A DNA stretch of 64,000 nucleotides, taken from NCBI GenBank assembly GCA_015680685.1, contig MNCI01035715.1, positions 1 through 64,000 on the forward strand, written 5' to 3'. The translations under genes and the position numbers were made by a program. The notes under the pieces were generated by a model, which worked only from the letters and a program-made list of their open reading frames with translations, was not told where the DNA came from and did no database searches. This DNA comes from Gnetum montanum (Eukaryota; Streptophyta; Gnetopsida; Gnetales; Gnetaceae). Shown here one piece after another: positions 1-10,504 of the stretch. Every line of letters begins with the position of its first letter. Position 1 is the stretch's first letter.

Positions 1-603
1 TCCTTGATATTGAATCAAATAATGAGCTATCTAGTGTTCATTGTGTAAGCAAATCTTTTGACAATGGATATAGTGATACCTCTTTCCTATCAAGTTCTAA
101 AGAGGATATATCATCAAATGAAGTGTATAATAACAATGAAGAAAATGGATATAATCTATGATCAAAAGAAAGATTAACTATTTACAAGACTTCAAACGTC
201 ATTTTTAATCCATCTACTAAGAGAAAAGTTTTTGAACTAAGTAGAAGAGAAAAAAATAAAAGTAAAGAAGATCAAGTAGAGGAAAGTACTCAAAATCAAT
301 CTTTTAATAAATGGATGAAGAAAGCAAGCTTTTATGGAGATGAAATATATGATTTAATTGAAGATCTTAAACATGTCAAGATTAATATTAGTATATATCA
401 ATTGTTACAAATAAAGGATTAGCAAAGAAAGGTTTTAGAGTTCACTAAAGGTTAAAAAAAATGAGTTGGAAGGTTAGAATTAACCTATGTGTCTAACGTT
501 GATAAGATAACAAAAGCTACCTATGATTGTACTCCTGACAAGGAAGCTCCTCATTTTATTTTGACAATAAAATTAAACAATAAAATCTTTATAATTTTTT
601 GGA
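1..603 (+). pseudogene. Tat-like gypsy gag C-terminus and protease start, copy 1
   Basis: Decayed polyprotein segment that begins outside the window. The first 200 bases match the 8.3 kb copy, so this is the same element. In frame it shows a low-complexity acidic stretch, then a segment reading like KINISIYQLLQ followed by QRKVLEF, the conserved block just upstream of the retropepsin in plant Tat-type polyproteins. The protease start follows (TKATYDCTPDKEAPHF, then TIKLNNK). Several stops interrupt it. The single N at 604 ends the reliable sequence; the continuation of the protease is found inverted in 605-1185. Family placement rests on motif order, not on a search. Confidence 0.7.
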
Positions 604-604
604 N

Positions 605-1185
605 TATGTTTTATACAAGGTTCAAAAGCAATTTATAATAGAACATTGGGTAGTTAACCCACAATCTTCACTCTACTTTTGTCCACTTGAACAATCTTCT
701 ATATTGGAATGCTTGAGAGTCAAACCAAGTTTTTTATATATGGATAATGGCATAATAGTCGAAGTAGCTCCAAGAATGATCCAAAAAATTATAAAGATTT
801 TATTGTTTAATTTTATTGTCAAAATAAAATGAGGAGCTTCCTTGTCAGGAGTACAATCATAGGTAGCTTTTGTTGTCTTATCAACGTTAGACACATAGGT
901 TAATTCTAACCCTCCAACTCATTTTTTTTAACCTTTAGTGAACTCTAAAGCCTTTCTTTGCTAATCCTTTATTTGTAACAATTGATATATACTAATATTG
1001 ATCTTGACATGTTTAAGATCTTCAATTAAATCATATACTTCATCTCCATAAAAGCTTGCTTGCTTCATCCATTTATTAAAAGATTGATTTTGAGTACTTT
1101 CCTCTACTTGATCTTCTTTACTTTTATTTTTTTCTCTTCTACTTAGTTCAAAAACTTTTCTCTTAGTAGATGGATTAAAAATGAC
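605..1185 (-). other. Inverted segment bounded by single Ns (probable misjoin)
   Basis: The reverse complement of about 780-1185 repeats 198-603 with only a handful of differences, and its far end (605-779, reversed) carries the natural continuation of the protease: an ILGATSTIMPLSIYKKLGL stretch, the retropepsin core with its catalytic Asp lost. Both borders are single Ns at 604 and 1186. The simplest reading is a contig placed in the wrong orientation, or an unmerged overlap. Open frames at 599-832 (+) and 673-894 (-) are by-products. A true inverted duplication is the alternative. Confidence 0.75.
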
Positions 1186-1186
1186 N

Positions 1187-1500
1187 ATCTTTCCCTTGTA
1201 CTAACAACAAGGTTAAATATGAAGCTTTGAGTATTGGAATTAAAATAGCACTAGAAAAAGGAATCAAGGTAGCCATCATAAAAGGAGATTAAAGACTAGT
1301 TTGTAAACTAAGATTAAAGGTAATTATGTAGTAAAAAGCTCATTCTTGTTATGTTATAAACAAATTGTTCATAGAATGCTAAATCAATTGCAACACTATA
1401 AAATAGAAAATATAGGTAGAGAGGATAATTATATAGTCAATGATTTACCAAAGGCAACTTTAACATTAGATGCAAAAAGGATAGAAAGGTACAACGGGCT
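1187..1500 (+). pseudogene. RNase H-like domain of Tat-type element
   Basis: Translation gives NNKVKYEALSIGIKIALEKG, then VAIIKGD, and after a one-step frameshift a segment with CYKQIVHRMLNQLQHYKIE and GREDNYIVNDL. This is the pattern of the additional RNase H (RVT_3-type) of plant Tat elements: the YEAL helix, the GD acidic motif and the distal basic/acidic tail. In the usual Tat order this domain follows RT; here it lies before the RT at 1930-2430 on continuous sequence. At least one frameshift and two stops inactivate it. It belongs with the RT that follows. Confidence 0.7.
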
Positions 1501-2438
1501 AGCGGTTGAGAATGAACATTAGCCATCAATACTAAATAACATAAAGTATTTACAAGTATTCAAATATGATGATAAATTTTTTAGATTCTTGAGAAATAAG
1601 TAGGAATTTGAAAGTCAAATCATACCTGAAACAACATCAAGGTCCAAGACAAATTCCATTCCCAAAAAAGTGATTGATTACGAACATGAGTTTAGCAAAA
1701 ATTTTCTTATTGGGAAAGATATATAGAATTCACATGATCAAACTTATGAAACAGTGAATCTTGGATCTACTAAGATGCCAAAGATGTTAAGTATCACAAA
1801 GGAAAAGGATTTAGTCTTCACACAAAATGTATTATTACTTCTAAAAAATAATTTGAAAAATTTTGCTTAGTCTTATGATGATCTTAAGGCTTTTAAACCA
1901 TATGTGATGGCCCATAAAATTCCTTTGGTAAATGGTTGTAAGATAGTTAAATAAAAGCAAAGAAAATTCAATCCATCATTTGAACTAGCCACTAAAGCTG
2001 AGATCAAGAAGTTATTGCAATCTCGAATCATATATCCAATCTAATATTCAACATGGCTTGCTAACCTTATTCTAGTAAGGAAAGAGAATGGTGATATTAG
2101 ACTTTGTGTAGATTTTAGAAATTTGAATAAAGCCTTTGAAAAAGATAAATATCCACTTCTTAGAATTGATGAAATGTTGATCAAAGTTTCAAGTTGTTAA
2201 GTATATTCTTTCCTAGATGATTTTCTAGGCTATAATCAAATATTGGTAGATAAAAGTGATAGATATAAAACAACATTTACCACCAAGTGAGGAACTTTCA
2301 CTTATCAAAAAATGCCATTTGGACTATCAAATGTTAGAGCTACATTTAAAAGAGTAATGGATTTAGCCTTTAAAGCTTTAATTGGTGAGTTTGTTGTGGT
2401 TTATTTGGATGATATCACCATCTTTTAAAAAAGGAAGA
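1501..2438 (+). pseudogene. Reverse transcriptase of Tat-like gypsy, copy 1
   Basis: A linker with VNLGSTK and SYDDLKAF leads into RT: motifs RLCVDFRNLNKA, then SFLDDFLGYNQI, TYQKMPFGLSNVRATF and the catalytic VVYLDDITIF near 2400-2427. The domain catalysed cDNA synthesis in the parent element. Six or more stops, mostly from CAA/CAG/TGG codons, make it a pseudogene. Immediately after the YLDD block the frame is broken by an LTR-like insertion at 2439. The same break occurs in the second copy at 9501. Confidence 0.85.
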
Positions 2439-3005
2439 TATGACATCTCATTCTTAGATGTCATGCCAAATGTCAAATATATGTTATATTAGACATTATG
2501 CGTAAGAAGAAAATATACCAAACGTTAAATATATGTAACACTTGACATTATGCATAAAGGGAATAATAGAAAAAGTGTAGAAAGAGAAAAAAAATGCTTC
2601 ATTGATATAGAATAAAGTATTTGGATCATGCTCTAAGAGTGTTCCTTGGGGTTTTCTTCCTTTAGGATCTATCCCCTTAGAGGCAATTCAGCACTACCAC
2701 CAAAGTTAGGCTTACAATTGGTCAGAAGGGATGGCCAATCCACTTCCTATCCCACTTCACCTTGCTCTTGTGACTTGCTTGTACTAGCTCTACTACTCCA
2801 TGCTGGCACAACCTCTAAGCCTAGGTATAGATGCCTTAGGTTAAACCTCCAAAGGTTACCTCATGAAACACATTTGTTATTGCAATGCACACTTTCAGGT
2901 CTCAATTACAACTTCCCTTTTGGGTCTTGTTATGATAATAATAATCACTTACTATGAAGAAACACCATCTTCATTATGCAGCAGCATCATTTGGGAATGG
3001 GAACA
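2439..3005 (-). mobile_element. LTR-like insertion inside RT, copy 1
   Basis: About 567 bp starting TATGACATCTCATTC, near-identical to 9501-10071 and distantly similar over most of its length to the LTR at 34039-34538 (shared blocks around the Taggcaat/cctacttcaccc/gacctctaagcc segments). The 34-kb relative is oriented on the minus strand by its primer site, so that orientation is assigned here by homology. No target-site duplication is recognisable. The ORFs at 2646-2957 and 2863-3201 are chance frames within and beyond it. End placed by comparison with copy 2; uncertain by some tens of bases. Confidence 0.5.
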
Positions 3006-3668
3006 TGATAATCTATCCCACTTAAGTTTTGTTCATCCTCAAATGAGTCCAATTTACTATATTTTTGCAACTCCAATGCTTTTGTTATGCTCCCAAGTAT
3101 TAAAAACACTCAAAGTATCTCAAAACACTACACCTCTTCCTAGCATAAATGTCAACAAAAACAAAAATAGGCACAAGGAACAAAACAAGCCCTTCTTCTA
3201 GCACCAAAAAGGTATTGATGCATAAATTTTGGACACATCAACATCCACAAAACTTGTTTTAAGAGACTATTGCCTAGGATGCCTCTCATATGGGTATGGA
3301 AACTTGGGAAAAGTCTCAATTGGAAGGGCAATGTGGTGTTTTGTAAAACGTGATGTTTCATAGTGTAGGTAAATTAAATAACATTACTACCAATGAAAAT
3401 AAGCACTTAAGGCTGTTGCCCCATGATCACCTTATACATGTGTTTGTGCTGCCAGAAGCACTCACCTACTAACACATGCCACCTGTTCCTTCCAACGGTG
3501 TAATCCTCATCTATGGGATAATGGAAGCATCTACCACCCATGCACAGCAAAGAAACATGTAGCTCCCACTACCCACACATAGCTAATAGCAGCGTCCACC
3601 AATGTGCAAGTAATTGTAGTGTTAACACACTACTAAGACTAGGTTAACATGGTCGACCACTAGAATGA
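3006..3668. other. Possible RT tail, then no recognisable gene
   Basis: The first about 100 bases still match 10072-10170 and could be the displaced rest of RT (frame with HDNLSHL), which would fit the normal continuation after YLDD. From about 3110 the two copies diverge. The remainder to 3668 shows no motif that I recognise. Confidence 0.3.
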
Positions 3669-4279
3669 CTACCATCACCAACAGGGTTGATATGAGAAGG
3701 CTTGCTAAAAATAAGGTGACTAAGATTAATGGTAGAGGCATGAAAACTAGGACTCTACAAGCCTTGAAGGCTCTGGTCATGATTTTTGGCCATGCTATGC
3801 CTTATGTCGGTGTTGCTCATGCAACTGCTAGTAGCTCTCAATAACGCTTGGTGCCATTGGATCATTTCACATTGCCACATGCATTAGATCATTACTTGCT
3901 CAATTAGCAGATTCATGTTTCTTACGCCACCACCAATATTCCATGGGGTCTCCATGATTCAAGCACCAAATGGCAAGCTTGTGTTGGGAACGCCAATGCC
4001 CTTATCCATAGCACAAAGAATGAGTTGAGCAACAACCTTAACTTTTACTCTCTATGGACTACGCCAGGAAATGTTTGTAATGACATGATGCCTACAACTT
4101 GACATTATCTAGCCATGACTAACATTTGAGGAACTACCATCATGAATGATTATGCATGGGGAAACTACAACGTGGATTGGGCTTTAGCCAAGTAAGAAAC
4201 TTTAGCAAATTATAACAATGAATATATAGCTTCCCATAGCACTGTTAGCATCATGCACATTGCTGGCTGGCTACCGCTA
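3669..4279 (+). other. Unrecognised coding-like stretch
   Basis: One reading frame runs from an ATG at 3669 with only five stops in about 200 codons, fewer than expected for this base composition, and several stops are one transition from Gln or Trp codons. The inferred peptide is rich in Asn, Thr, Ala and His, with a basic start (MRRLAKNKVTK). I recognise no family. It could be a decayed element protein or chance. Confidence 0.25.
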
Positions 4280-4441
4280 AAAAAAAAATGACATGTGGCA
4301 AGTAGAAATCAACTTTGTATAGGAAATTCCTTGTTCTACTTTTAGAAATTTTTTGGGTTGCATACTAGATCAATCGACAGTGGAAAAAGGAAGGAAGAAG
4401 GATCAAGGCCATAGGAGGAGACCCGAGGTAGTTGGGCTAGG

Positions 4442-4545
4442 TTGTTGGGGGCATGCTTATGTTTATATTTGTAGTTAAAGGCAACTACTTGGGTTGCTGG
4501 GGGTATGTTTATGTTTATATTTGTAGTTAAAGGCATATCCATAGT
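4442..4545. repeat. Two-copy tandem repeat, 52-bp period
   Basis: Units start at 4442 and 4494 and share a core reading TTATGTTTATATTTGTAG then TTAAAGGCA. The 73-residue open frame on the minus strand here owes its openness to this repeat and is not taken as a gene. Confidence 0.7.
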
Positions 4546-4914
4546 CAATATTGAAAGATCCAAAATAAAATAATAGACTCATATCGATGCCAACTTACAA
4601 AATCATATTTGCTTGGTGAATTTTTTTTCTTAATATAGTACTATGATTTTTAATGTATTCTGGATAAGCATTAAGCTAAGTAGCCCTTTGTCACCATGTC
4701 CTTTTTTTTTGGGTTAACCATTATAATTGCCACTTACTACACCAACTTGTTAAGTTTAACCTGCTTTACGTATGTTACCATTACAAATAATTATAGAATT
4801 TCTAATTATTATGGGATTGGAACTTATTAATCATGGGCCCATGCTAACATGGGAGATGTTGGTACCAACAACTATATGGAAATATTCTATGTACCCTTCT
4901 ATCTATTACCCTCT

Positions 4915-5290
4915 TCTATGTATTATGTTATTTATGTAGTGATTGCACTTCTTACTCTTTGTGTTATTCATGTGTGATTATAATAATATTTTGAACTGAT
5001 ATTGTGTTATTCATGTAATGTATTATGTACTCAAGTAATGTGTTATTCATTGTACTTCTTTGGTGCTTGCACATTTTTTTCTATGTTATTCATGTGATGA
5101 TTGTAATTCTTTTTTGTGTTATTCATGTGGTGATTGCAATCCTTGTTCATTGTACTTCTGTGATGATTTCACTTTTTTTCTATGTTAATTATGTAGTGAT
5201 TGCAATTCTTTTTTTTTTGTTCTTTTTTATGGTGACTACACTACTTATTTGTGTTATTCATGTGGGGATTATAATAATATTTTGAATATA
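4915..5290. repeat. Degenerate tandem array built on TGTGTTATTCATGTGRTGAT
   Basis: About seven imperfect units share a TGTTATTCATGT core followed by a GATTGTAATTCTTTTTT-like T-rich tail. Unit length varies from roughly 25 to 60 bases. The plus-strand open frame 5025-5285 is an artefact of the repeat (repeated VIHVVIAIL-like peptide). Confidence 0.65.
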
Positions 5291-5750
5291 TTTTGGAAAA
5301 AAAATATGTATATGGTTTTAGAATGATAAGTATAGTGAAAACAAATAATCCTTAAATCATTGTAAAATTAAAATTCTTGAATTTTAAAAATATAGTGATG
5401 CTTGATTTAGAAGGTTTCAAAATTCTTAAATCTATATATCAAAAATCAGGTCTATGCATTGTTGCATGTGAAGAAACAAAGAAATTTCAAGAAAGAAAGA
5501 AAATGAATGATATGTTGAAGTTGAATTTGAGATTAGGTATATCACTACATCTTAAGAAGGAAAGAAAGAAAATGAATAATAATATATTGAAGGTGGAGGC
5601 ATCAAAGGACACACTAATAGCATAGTTTTGCTATCATCATTTTAGAAATTTTGAGTAATTTTTTTGCTATCATTATTTTACAAATTTTTGAAATTTTTAA
5701 AAAGAAAAAAAGTAACATGTTAATAAAGTGTTGGTATTTTGCATGAAAAA

Positions 5751-5852
5751 TGGTGATGGAGTTGGCCACCTTGTAAAATTCAGTTGAAGACCTGAGAATG
5801 ATGGTGATGGAGTTGGCCACCTGGGAAAGATCACCTCCACTTTCAAATGTCC
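5751..5852. repeat. Two-copy tandem repeat, 51-bp period
   Basis: The 20-base core GGTGATGGAGTTGGCCACCT occurs at about 5752 and again 51 bases later; the intervening bases have diverged. Confidence 0.7.
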
Positions 5853-7269
5853 CACCGATGTTGCTACTTAGACTCATGCTAAGAGTGCATGAAGGATGGC
5901 ATTGATGGCATCGAAAACATGATGAACAAATGACAACAGTACGTATTTCCCAAATGCTAAGCTCTAGGTAGGGGGACAAATGACGAACGTGAATGTGGCC
6001 ACAAATTCAAAGATGTTGGAGGCAGGAGTAGCACCAATGTGAGAAGGTACAACATCGTCTGCTTTGAGAATGAGAGGAGTGTAAAATGACAAGCTACAAA
6101 CCCTCATGCCTACACCATGTGGCAAACAATGAACCCTTGTTCTTGCATTTCTAAAGGCTGGAGATAATCACGTTTTATCTTAAAAATTAAAGTTCAGGTT
6201 AGAACATAAGACTATATATATTATTATTATGGGCATAAAGTTTGAATAATAGTAGTACATGCATAAGTAGAAAGGTTACCATTTAGAAATGGGAGATTTA
6301 TATACCCTTGTCTTGTAAGTTAAATTTCCCATGGAGTTTGTATGGAAGCATAACTAAATCTCTTTGATATTTGTGTTTGACATGACACTTGTCAAATTAT
6401 GACATAAATTTATCATAACTTCCTATAAAAGTTACAACTTCTCATGGAGGTTATGAATTAATTCACTAGATATTTTTAGCTTACCTTAATATTTTATGAT
6501 GATTGTAACTACCCAAGCCATAATAAAAAGGGCTTGAAAGGTAGAGTTAAGGGGGGATTTTTGGCAAGAAACAACTTTGAAGAATTGTTGGAGATTTCTT
6601 GTAAAGCATGGCTTGCTAAAAGCATCAATTCAACTACTTTGTTTTAATCTTGTGAGTTCATTTCTTCCTATTTTTTTAGTTACTTAGCTAATGGTTTAGA
6701 TAGTATAGTGTTTGGCATTTAATTTTGGGATTTTTCTAGGTTTCCTTTATAGCTCTATTTTTGCATAATATTAGACTTCTATTAAGGTTTTCCATATAAG
6801 AGCTTATGTTGTATTTAAAAAGCATCTTGAGCAATTTAATGGTAATGTTTATAGAAGTTGCCTGTTTGAGTTTAGGAAATGTAGAAAATTTTTGATACTT
6901 TGAGATGACTAAAATAGCTTCTTTATTTATAATGTTTGTTGTCTTAATATTGCAATCTTAAAATTATCAAACTTTTGTGAAAGTTCTATTGTTTGGAGTT
7001 CTTGACCAATATTTAACTAGCCAAATTGAAGCTTGCACTTTGTGGTTTACAAAGTGTTTTAGTAGTAAATAAAAGTGTCTTTTATGATTTTTTTTGTTGA
7101 GCTTAAAGGGTTTATATGATTTGTAATAGATTAAATTGGAATAGTTTTATTACGAAGTGTTTTCTCATGTTGATTTATCTTGCTTAAATGTTTGAGATCC
7201 CACACAAATATGCTTTCTTTTCATTTCTCTTTCTAAAACTCACTAAATCTCACTTTATTTCTAATTTTC
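5853..7269 (+). other. No gene seen; possible LTR or leader of the Tat-like element
   Basis: This stretch lies directly upstream of the gag remnant, where the LTR and leader of that element would be expected. It contains promoter-like TATA runs (TTTATATACCC near 6297; CCTATAAAAGTTAC near 6421) but I could not place LTR ends or a primer site. No coding motif is visible. Confidence 0.3.
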
Positions 7270-8290
7270 TTGTGGAATTTTCTCTCTGGGGAAATTAGGA
7301 GTAGAGTGATAGAATTGTGCTTAAACATTTTTGTGAAATTCTATTTATTACAAGTAATGTACTATAGGGATTATATAGACTATAAGAGAAGACAAAAGAA
7401 GTTTAAGAGTTCAATGATGAAAAGGAATTATAATAGGATGACAAATCCTTATCAAGGAGTTACACCATTAGGATTTTAAAATTACAATGATATTCCTAAG
7501 GCAGTTCACAAATATTTTCCGAAACCTTTTATTCCTAGAAAACCTTACTTGGCTAAAGAAAACATTTACTTATTTGAGTTAGCTTTAGCCCATGCAAAAA
7601 TTCAACACCAAGATCAAGTTTGTAGGTTGTTTGTAGCAAATTTAAAGGATATGGCTTAGATTTGGTATTTAAACTTGTGAAGAAATAGTATCAGAAATTG
7701 GGATGAAATGAAAAGTCTTTTCTTAGCCTAGTTTGGCAATAAATTAGATCAACAATAATTGTACTATGGGCTAGTCCAAGCTAAGTAAGAAGTCAAAGAG
7801 TCACTCAGAGATTTCACTATTAAGTTTCAATGAATTTGTGGGATTTTTCAAAGACAATATAGACCATCAGAGGAAATGCTTAGAGATACTTATTTTAAGG
7901 CTATGAAATCTAATATTTCAATCTTGTTAAGGAGAATTTCAAACTTGCTAACATTGAATGAGTACTCTAGTGAAGCTATACAATTAGAAAAACAATTGAA
8001 CTTGAATAATGAAGAGATTATCACAACTTAGAAAAAGAGAAGAAAAAATGATGATTTCTATGCAAGATTTTGCTCAACATAACGCATTACTAGGACCATC
8101 TTGTATTAAGATAGAGCAGGAGTTAGAAAGTAAAGAATCTGAAAAAGGAAAATTAATGAAAGACTTATCCAACAAAATAGTGAAACTAGAAAAAGTTTTG
8201 GTGAAAGCTAAAATAAAAAAAGGAAAGAAAAATAGAAAATATAAGCATTAAGATGCTAAGTTAGTAAAAGATGATGATGAAAATGATCTT
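7270..8290 (+). pseudogene. Tat-like gypsy gag, copy 2
   Basis: Decayed capsid-type polyprotein start. The frame reads through VHKYFPKPFIPRKPYLAKE, then IRNWDEMKSLFLA with FGNK following, the hallmark of the retrotransposon gag domain, then ESLRDFTIKF and a Lys/Glu-rich coiled region near 8009-8251. About five stops sit in otherwise coherent frame, several from Gln or Trp codons. Gag would package element RNA in cytoplasmic particles. It continues into the protease region at 8.3-9.2 kb. Start is arbitrary because the N-terminus is eroded. Confidence 0.75.
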
Positions 8291-9230
8291 GCTATGTTAG
8301 CTTCCTTGATATTGAATCAAATAATGAGCTATCTAGTGTTCATTATGAGAGAAAATATTTTGACAATGCATATAGTGATATCTCTTCCTTATCAACAAAT
8401 GAAGAGTGTAATAACAATGAAGAAAATGGATATAATCTACGATTGAAAGAAAGATTAACTACTTCCAAGCCTCCAAACGTCATTTCTAATCCATCTGCTA
8501 ATAGAAAGGTTTTTGAACTAAGTAGAAGAGAGAAAAATAAAAGTAAAGAAGATCAAATAGAGCAAGGTACTTAAAATTAATCTTTTAATAAATGGATGAA
8601 GAAAGTAGGCTTTTATGGAGATGAACTATACAATTTAATTGAAGATCTTAAACATGTCAAGATCAATATTAGTATATATCAATTGTTACAGATAGAAAAT
8701 TAGCAAAGAAAGGCTTTAGAGTTCACTAAATGTAAAAAGAAAAGAAAAGAATTGGAGAGTTAGAATTAAGCGATGTATCTAAAATTAATAAGATGACAAA
8801 AGCTACCTATGATTGTACTCTTGACAAAAAAGCTCCTCATTTTCTTTTGACAATAAAATTAAAGGATAAATATCTTTATAATTATTTGGCCATTTTCAAA
8901 GCTACCTTCGCTATTATGTCATTGTCCATATATAAAAAAATTTGTTTGACTCTCGAGTAATCCAATAAGAAGATTTTTCAAGTGGACAAAATTAGAGTGA
9001 AGATTGTGGGTCAACTACCAATGTTCTATTAGAAATCACTTCTAAACCTTGTATAAAATGTAGAGTAACTATTCAAGTGGTAGATATACAAGATTTATAT
9101 AGTATTTTGTTAAGTAGAAGTTGGAGTAAGAATTTCTTAGGTTACATATCAATGGATTATTCTCATATGTGGCTACCATGGAAAGGGGAGCCAAATCAAA
9201 TATACATATATAGTGAACCTTTGATGATGG
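8291..9230 (+). pseudogene. Gag C-terminus and retropepsin-like region, copy 2
   Basis: Sequence from 8305 aligns with window position 1 onward. The frame shows the NISIYQLLQI block, a degraded protease whose active-site loop is unrecognisable (KATFAIMSLSIYKKICL where an intact copy has D-x-G-A), and a protease C-terminus with DLYSILLSRSWSKNFLGY followed by WLPWKGEPNQIYI, typical of this lineage. The end of this block joins RT almost directly, so the RNase H and RT N-terminus present in copy 1 are deleted here. Confidence 0.7.
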
Positions 9231-9500
9231 AAAACGTAACATTGAATGGAAAAAAGAAAGTTGTTGAAACAATCCTAGATGGGTTTTCAGGCTATAATCA
9301 AATTTTGGTAGATAAAGGTGATAGATATAAAACAACATTTATCACCAAGTGGGAAAATTGCACTTACCAAAGAATGCCATTTGGATTTTCAAATGTTGGA
9401 GCTACATTTCAAAGAGTAATGGATTTAGCCTTTAAAGGTTTAATAGGTGAGTTCATTGTGGTTTATTTGGATGATATCACCATCTTTTCAAAACGGAAGA
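9231..9500 (+). pseudogene. Reverse transcriptase remnant, copy 2
   Basis: Open for the whole of 9077-9505 (142 codons). It contains LDGFSGYNQILV, TYQRMPFGFSNVGATFQRV and the catalytic VVYLDDITIFSK. Only the palm motifs survive; the fingers (RLCVDFRNLN region of copy 1) are missing through a deletion. The frame ends at an LTR-like insertion at 9501, at the same codon as in copy 1. Confidence 0.85.
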
Positions 9501-10071
9501 TGTGACATCTCATTCTTAGATGTCATGCCAAACATCAAATATATGTTATATTACACATTATGCATAAGAAGAGAATATACCAAACATTAAATATATGTAA
9601 CATTTGACATTATGCATAAAAGAAATAATAGAAAAAGTATGGAAAGAGAAAGAAAGGAATGCTTCATTGATATAGAATATAGTATTTGGATCATGATTTG
9701 AGAGTGTTCCTTGGGGTTTTCTTCCTTTAGCATCTATCCCCTTAGAGGCCATCTAGCACTACCACCAAAGTTAGGCTTATAATCAGCCAAAAGGAATGGC
9801 CAGTCCACTTCCTATCCCACTTCACCTTGCTCTTGTGACTTGCCTATACTAGTTCTACCACTCCATGCTAGCACAACCTCTAAGCCTAGGTATAAATTCC
9901 TTAGATTAAACCCCCAAAGGTTACCTCATGAGACACATCCATTATTACAATGCACATTATTAGGTCTCAATTACAACTTCCCTTTTGGGGTCTTGTTATG
10001 ATAACAATAATCACTTGTTATGAAGAGACACCATCTTCATTATGTGGCAGCATCATTTGGGAATGAGGACA
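9501..10071 (-). mobile_element. LTR-like insertion inside RT, copy 2
   Basis: Starts TGTGACATCTCATTC and stays collinear with 2439-3005 throughout. The presence of the same insertion at the same RT codon in both copies implies that it predates their duplication. Orientation assigned by homology to the LTR at 34039. Confidence 0.5.
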
Positions 10072-10504
10072 TGAAAATCTACCCTCCTTAGATTTTTTTC
10101 ATCCTTGAATGAGTCCAAGTTCACTATGTTTTTTCAAGGTTATACTCCCATGCTTCAATAATTTAATTTCTATTTTGAACTCGAAGTTGTTTCTTGCTTA
10201 TTTTGCAAAAAAGATATATGTGAAAAAATATATGGAAAGTTAAATATTACTTTCTTAATACTTATCTCATTTCCTAAAATAATGACAAGAGGTGAATTAA
10301 AGATCTACCAACCACCAATCATCAATTCTAACTAGGGTCATAGAAAGTGCAATCCAAATTTGGTTATCCAAATTAAGGCAAGGCAAGTCCTTTATTTCCA
10401 AGTTCCATTAGCTTAGATATTTTACTTATCTAATTAAAATATAAATAAAATAATAATATTTATTAATAAAAGTAAGAGAGAGAGATACTTCTTAATCTTG
10501 ATCA
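10072..10504. other. No gene seen
   Basis: The first about 100 bases match 3006-3105 (end of the duplicated block). The rest is AT-rich with an AGAGAGAG run near 10478 and no recognisable motif. Confidence 0.4.

Noticed and set aside
599-894. Overlapping short ORFs on both strands (77 and 73 codons)
   Set aside because: They lie in the N-bounded inverted segment and its join; the minus frame is the protease of the neighbouring element in reversed placement.
4915-5290. CRISPR-like array
   Set aside because: Units are degenerate, spacing is irregular, no cas genes, and the context is a plant nuclear genome.
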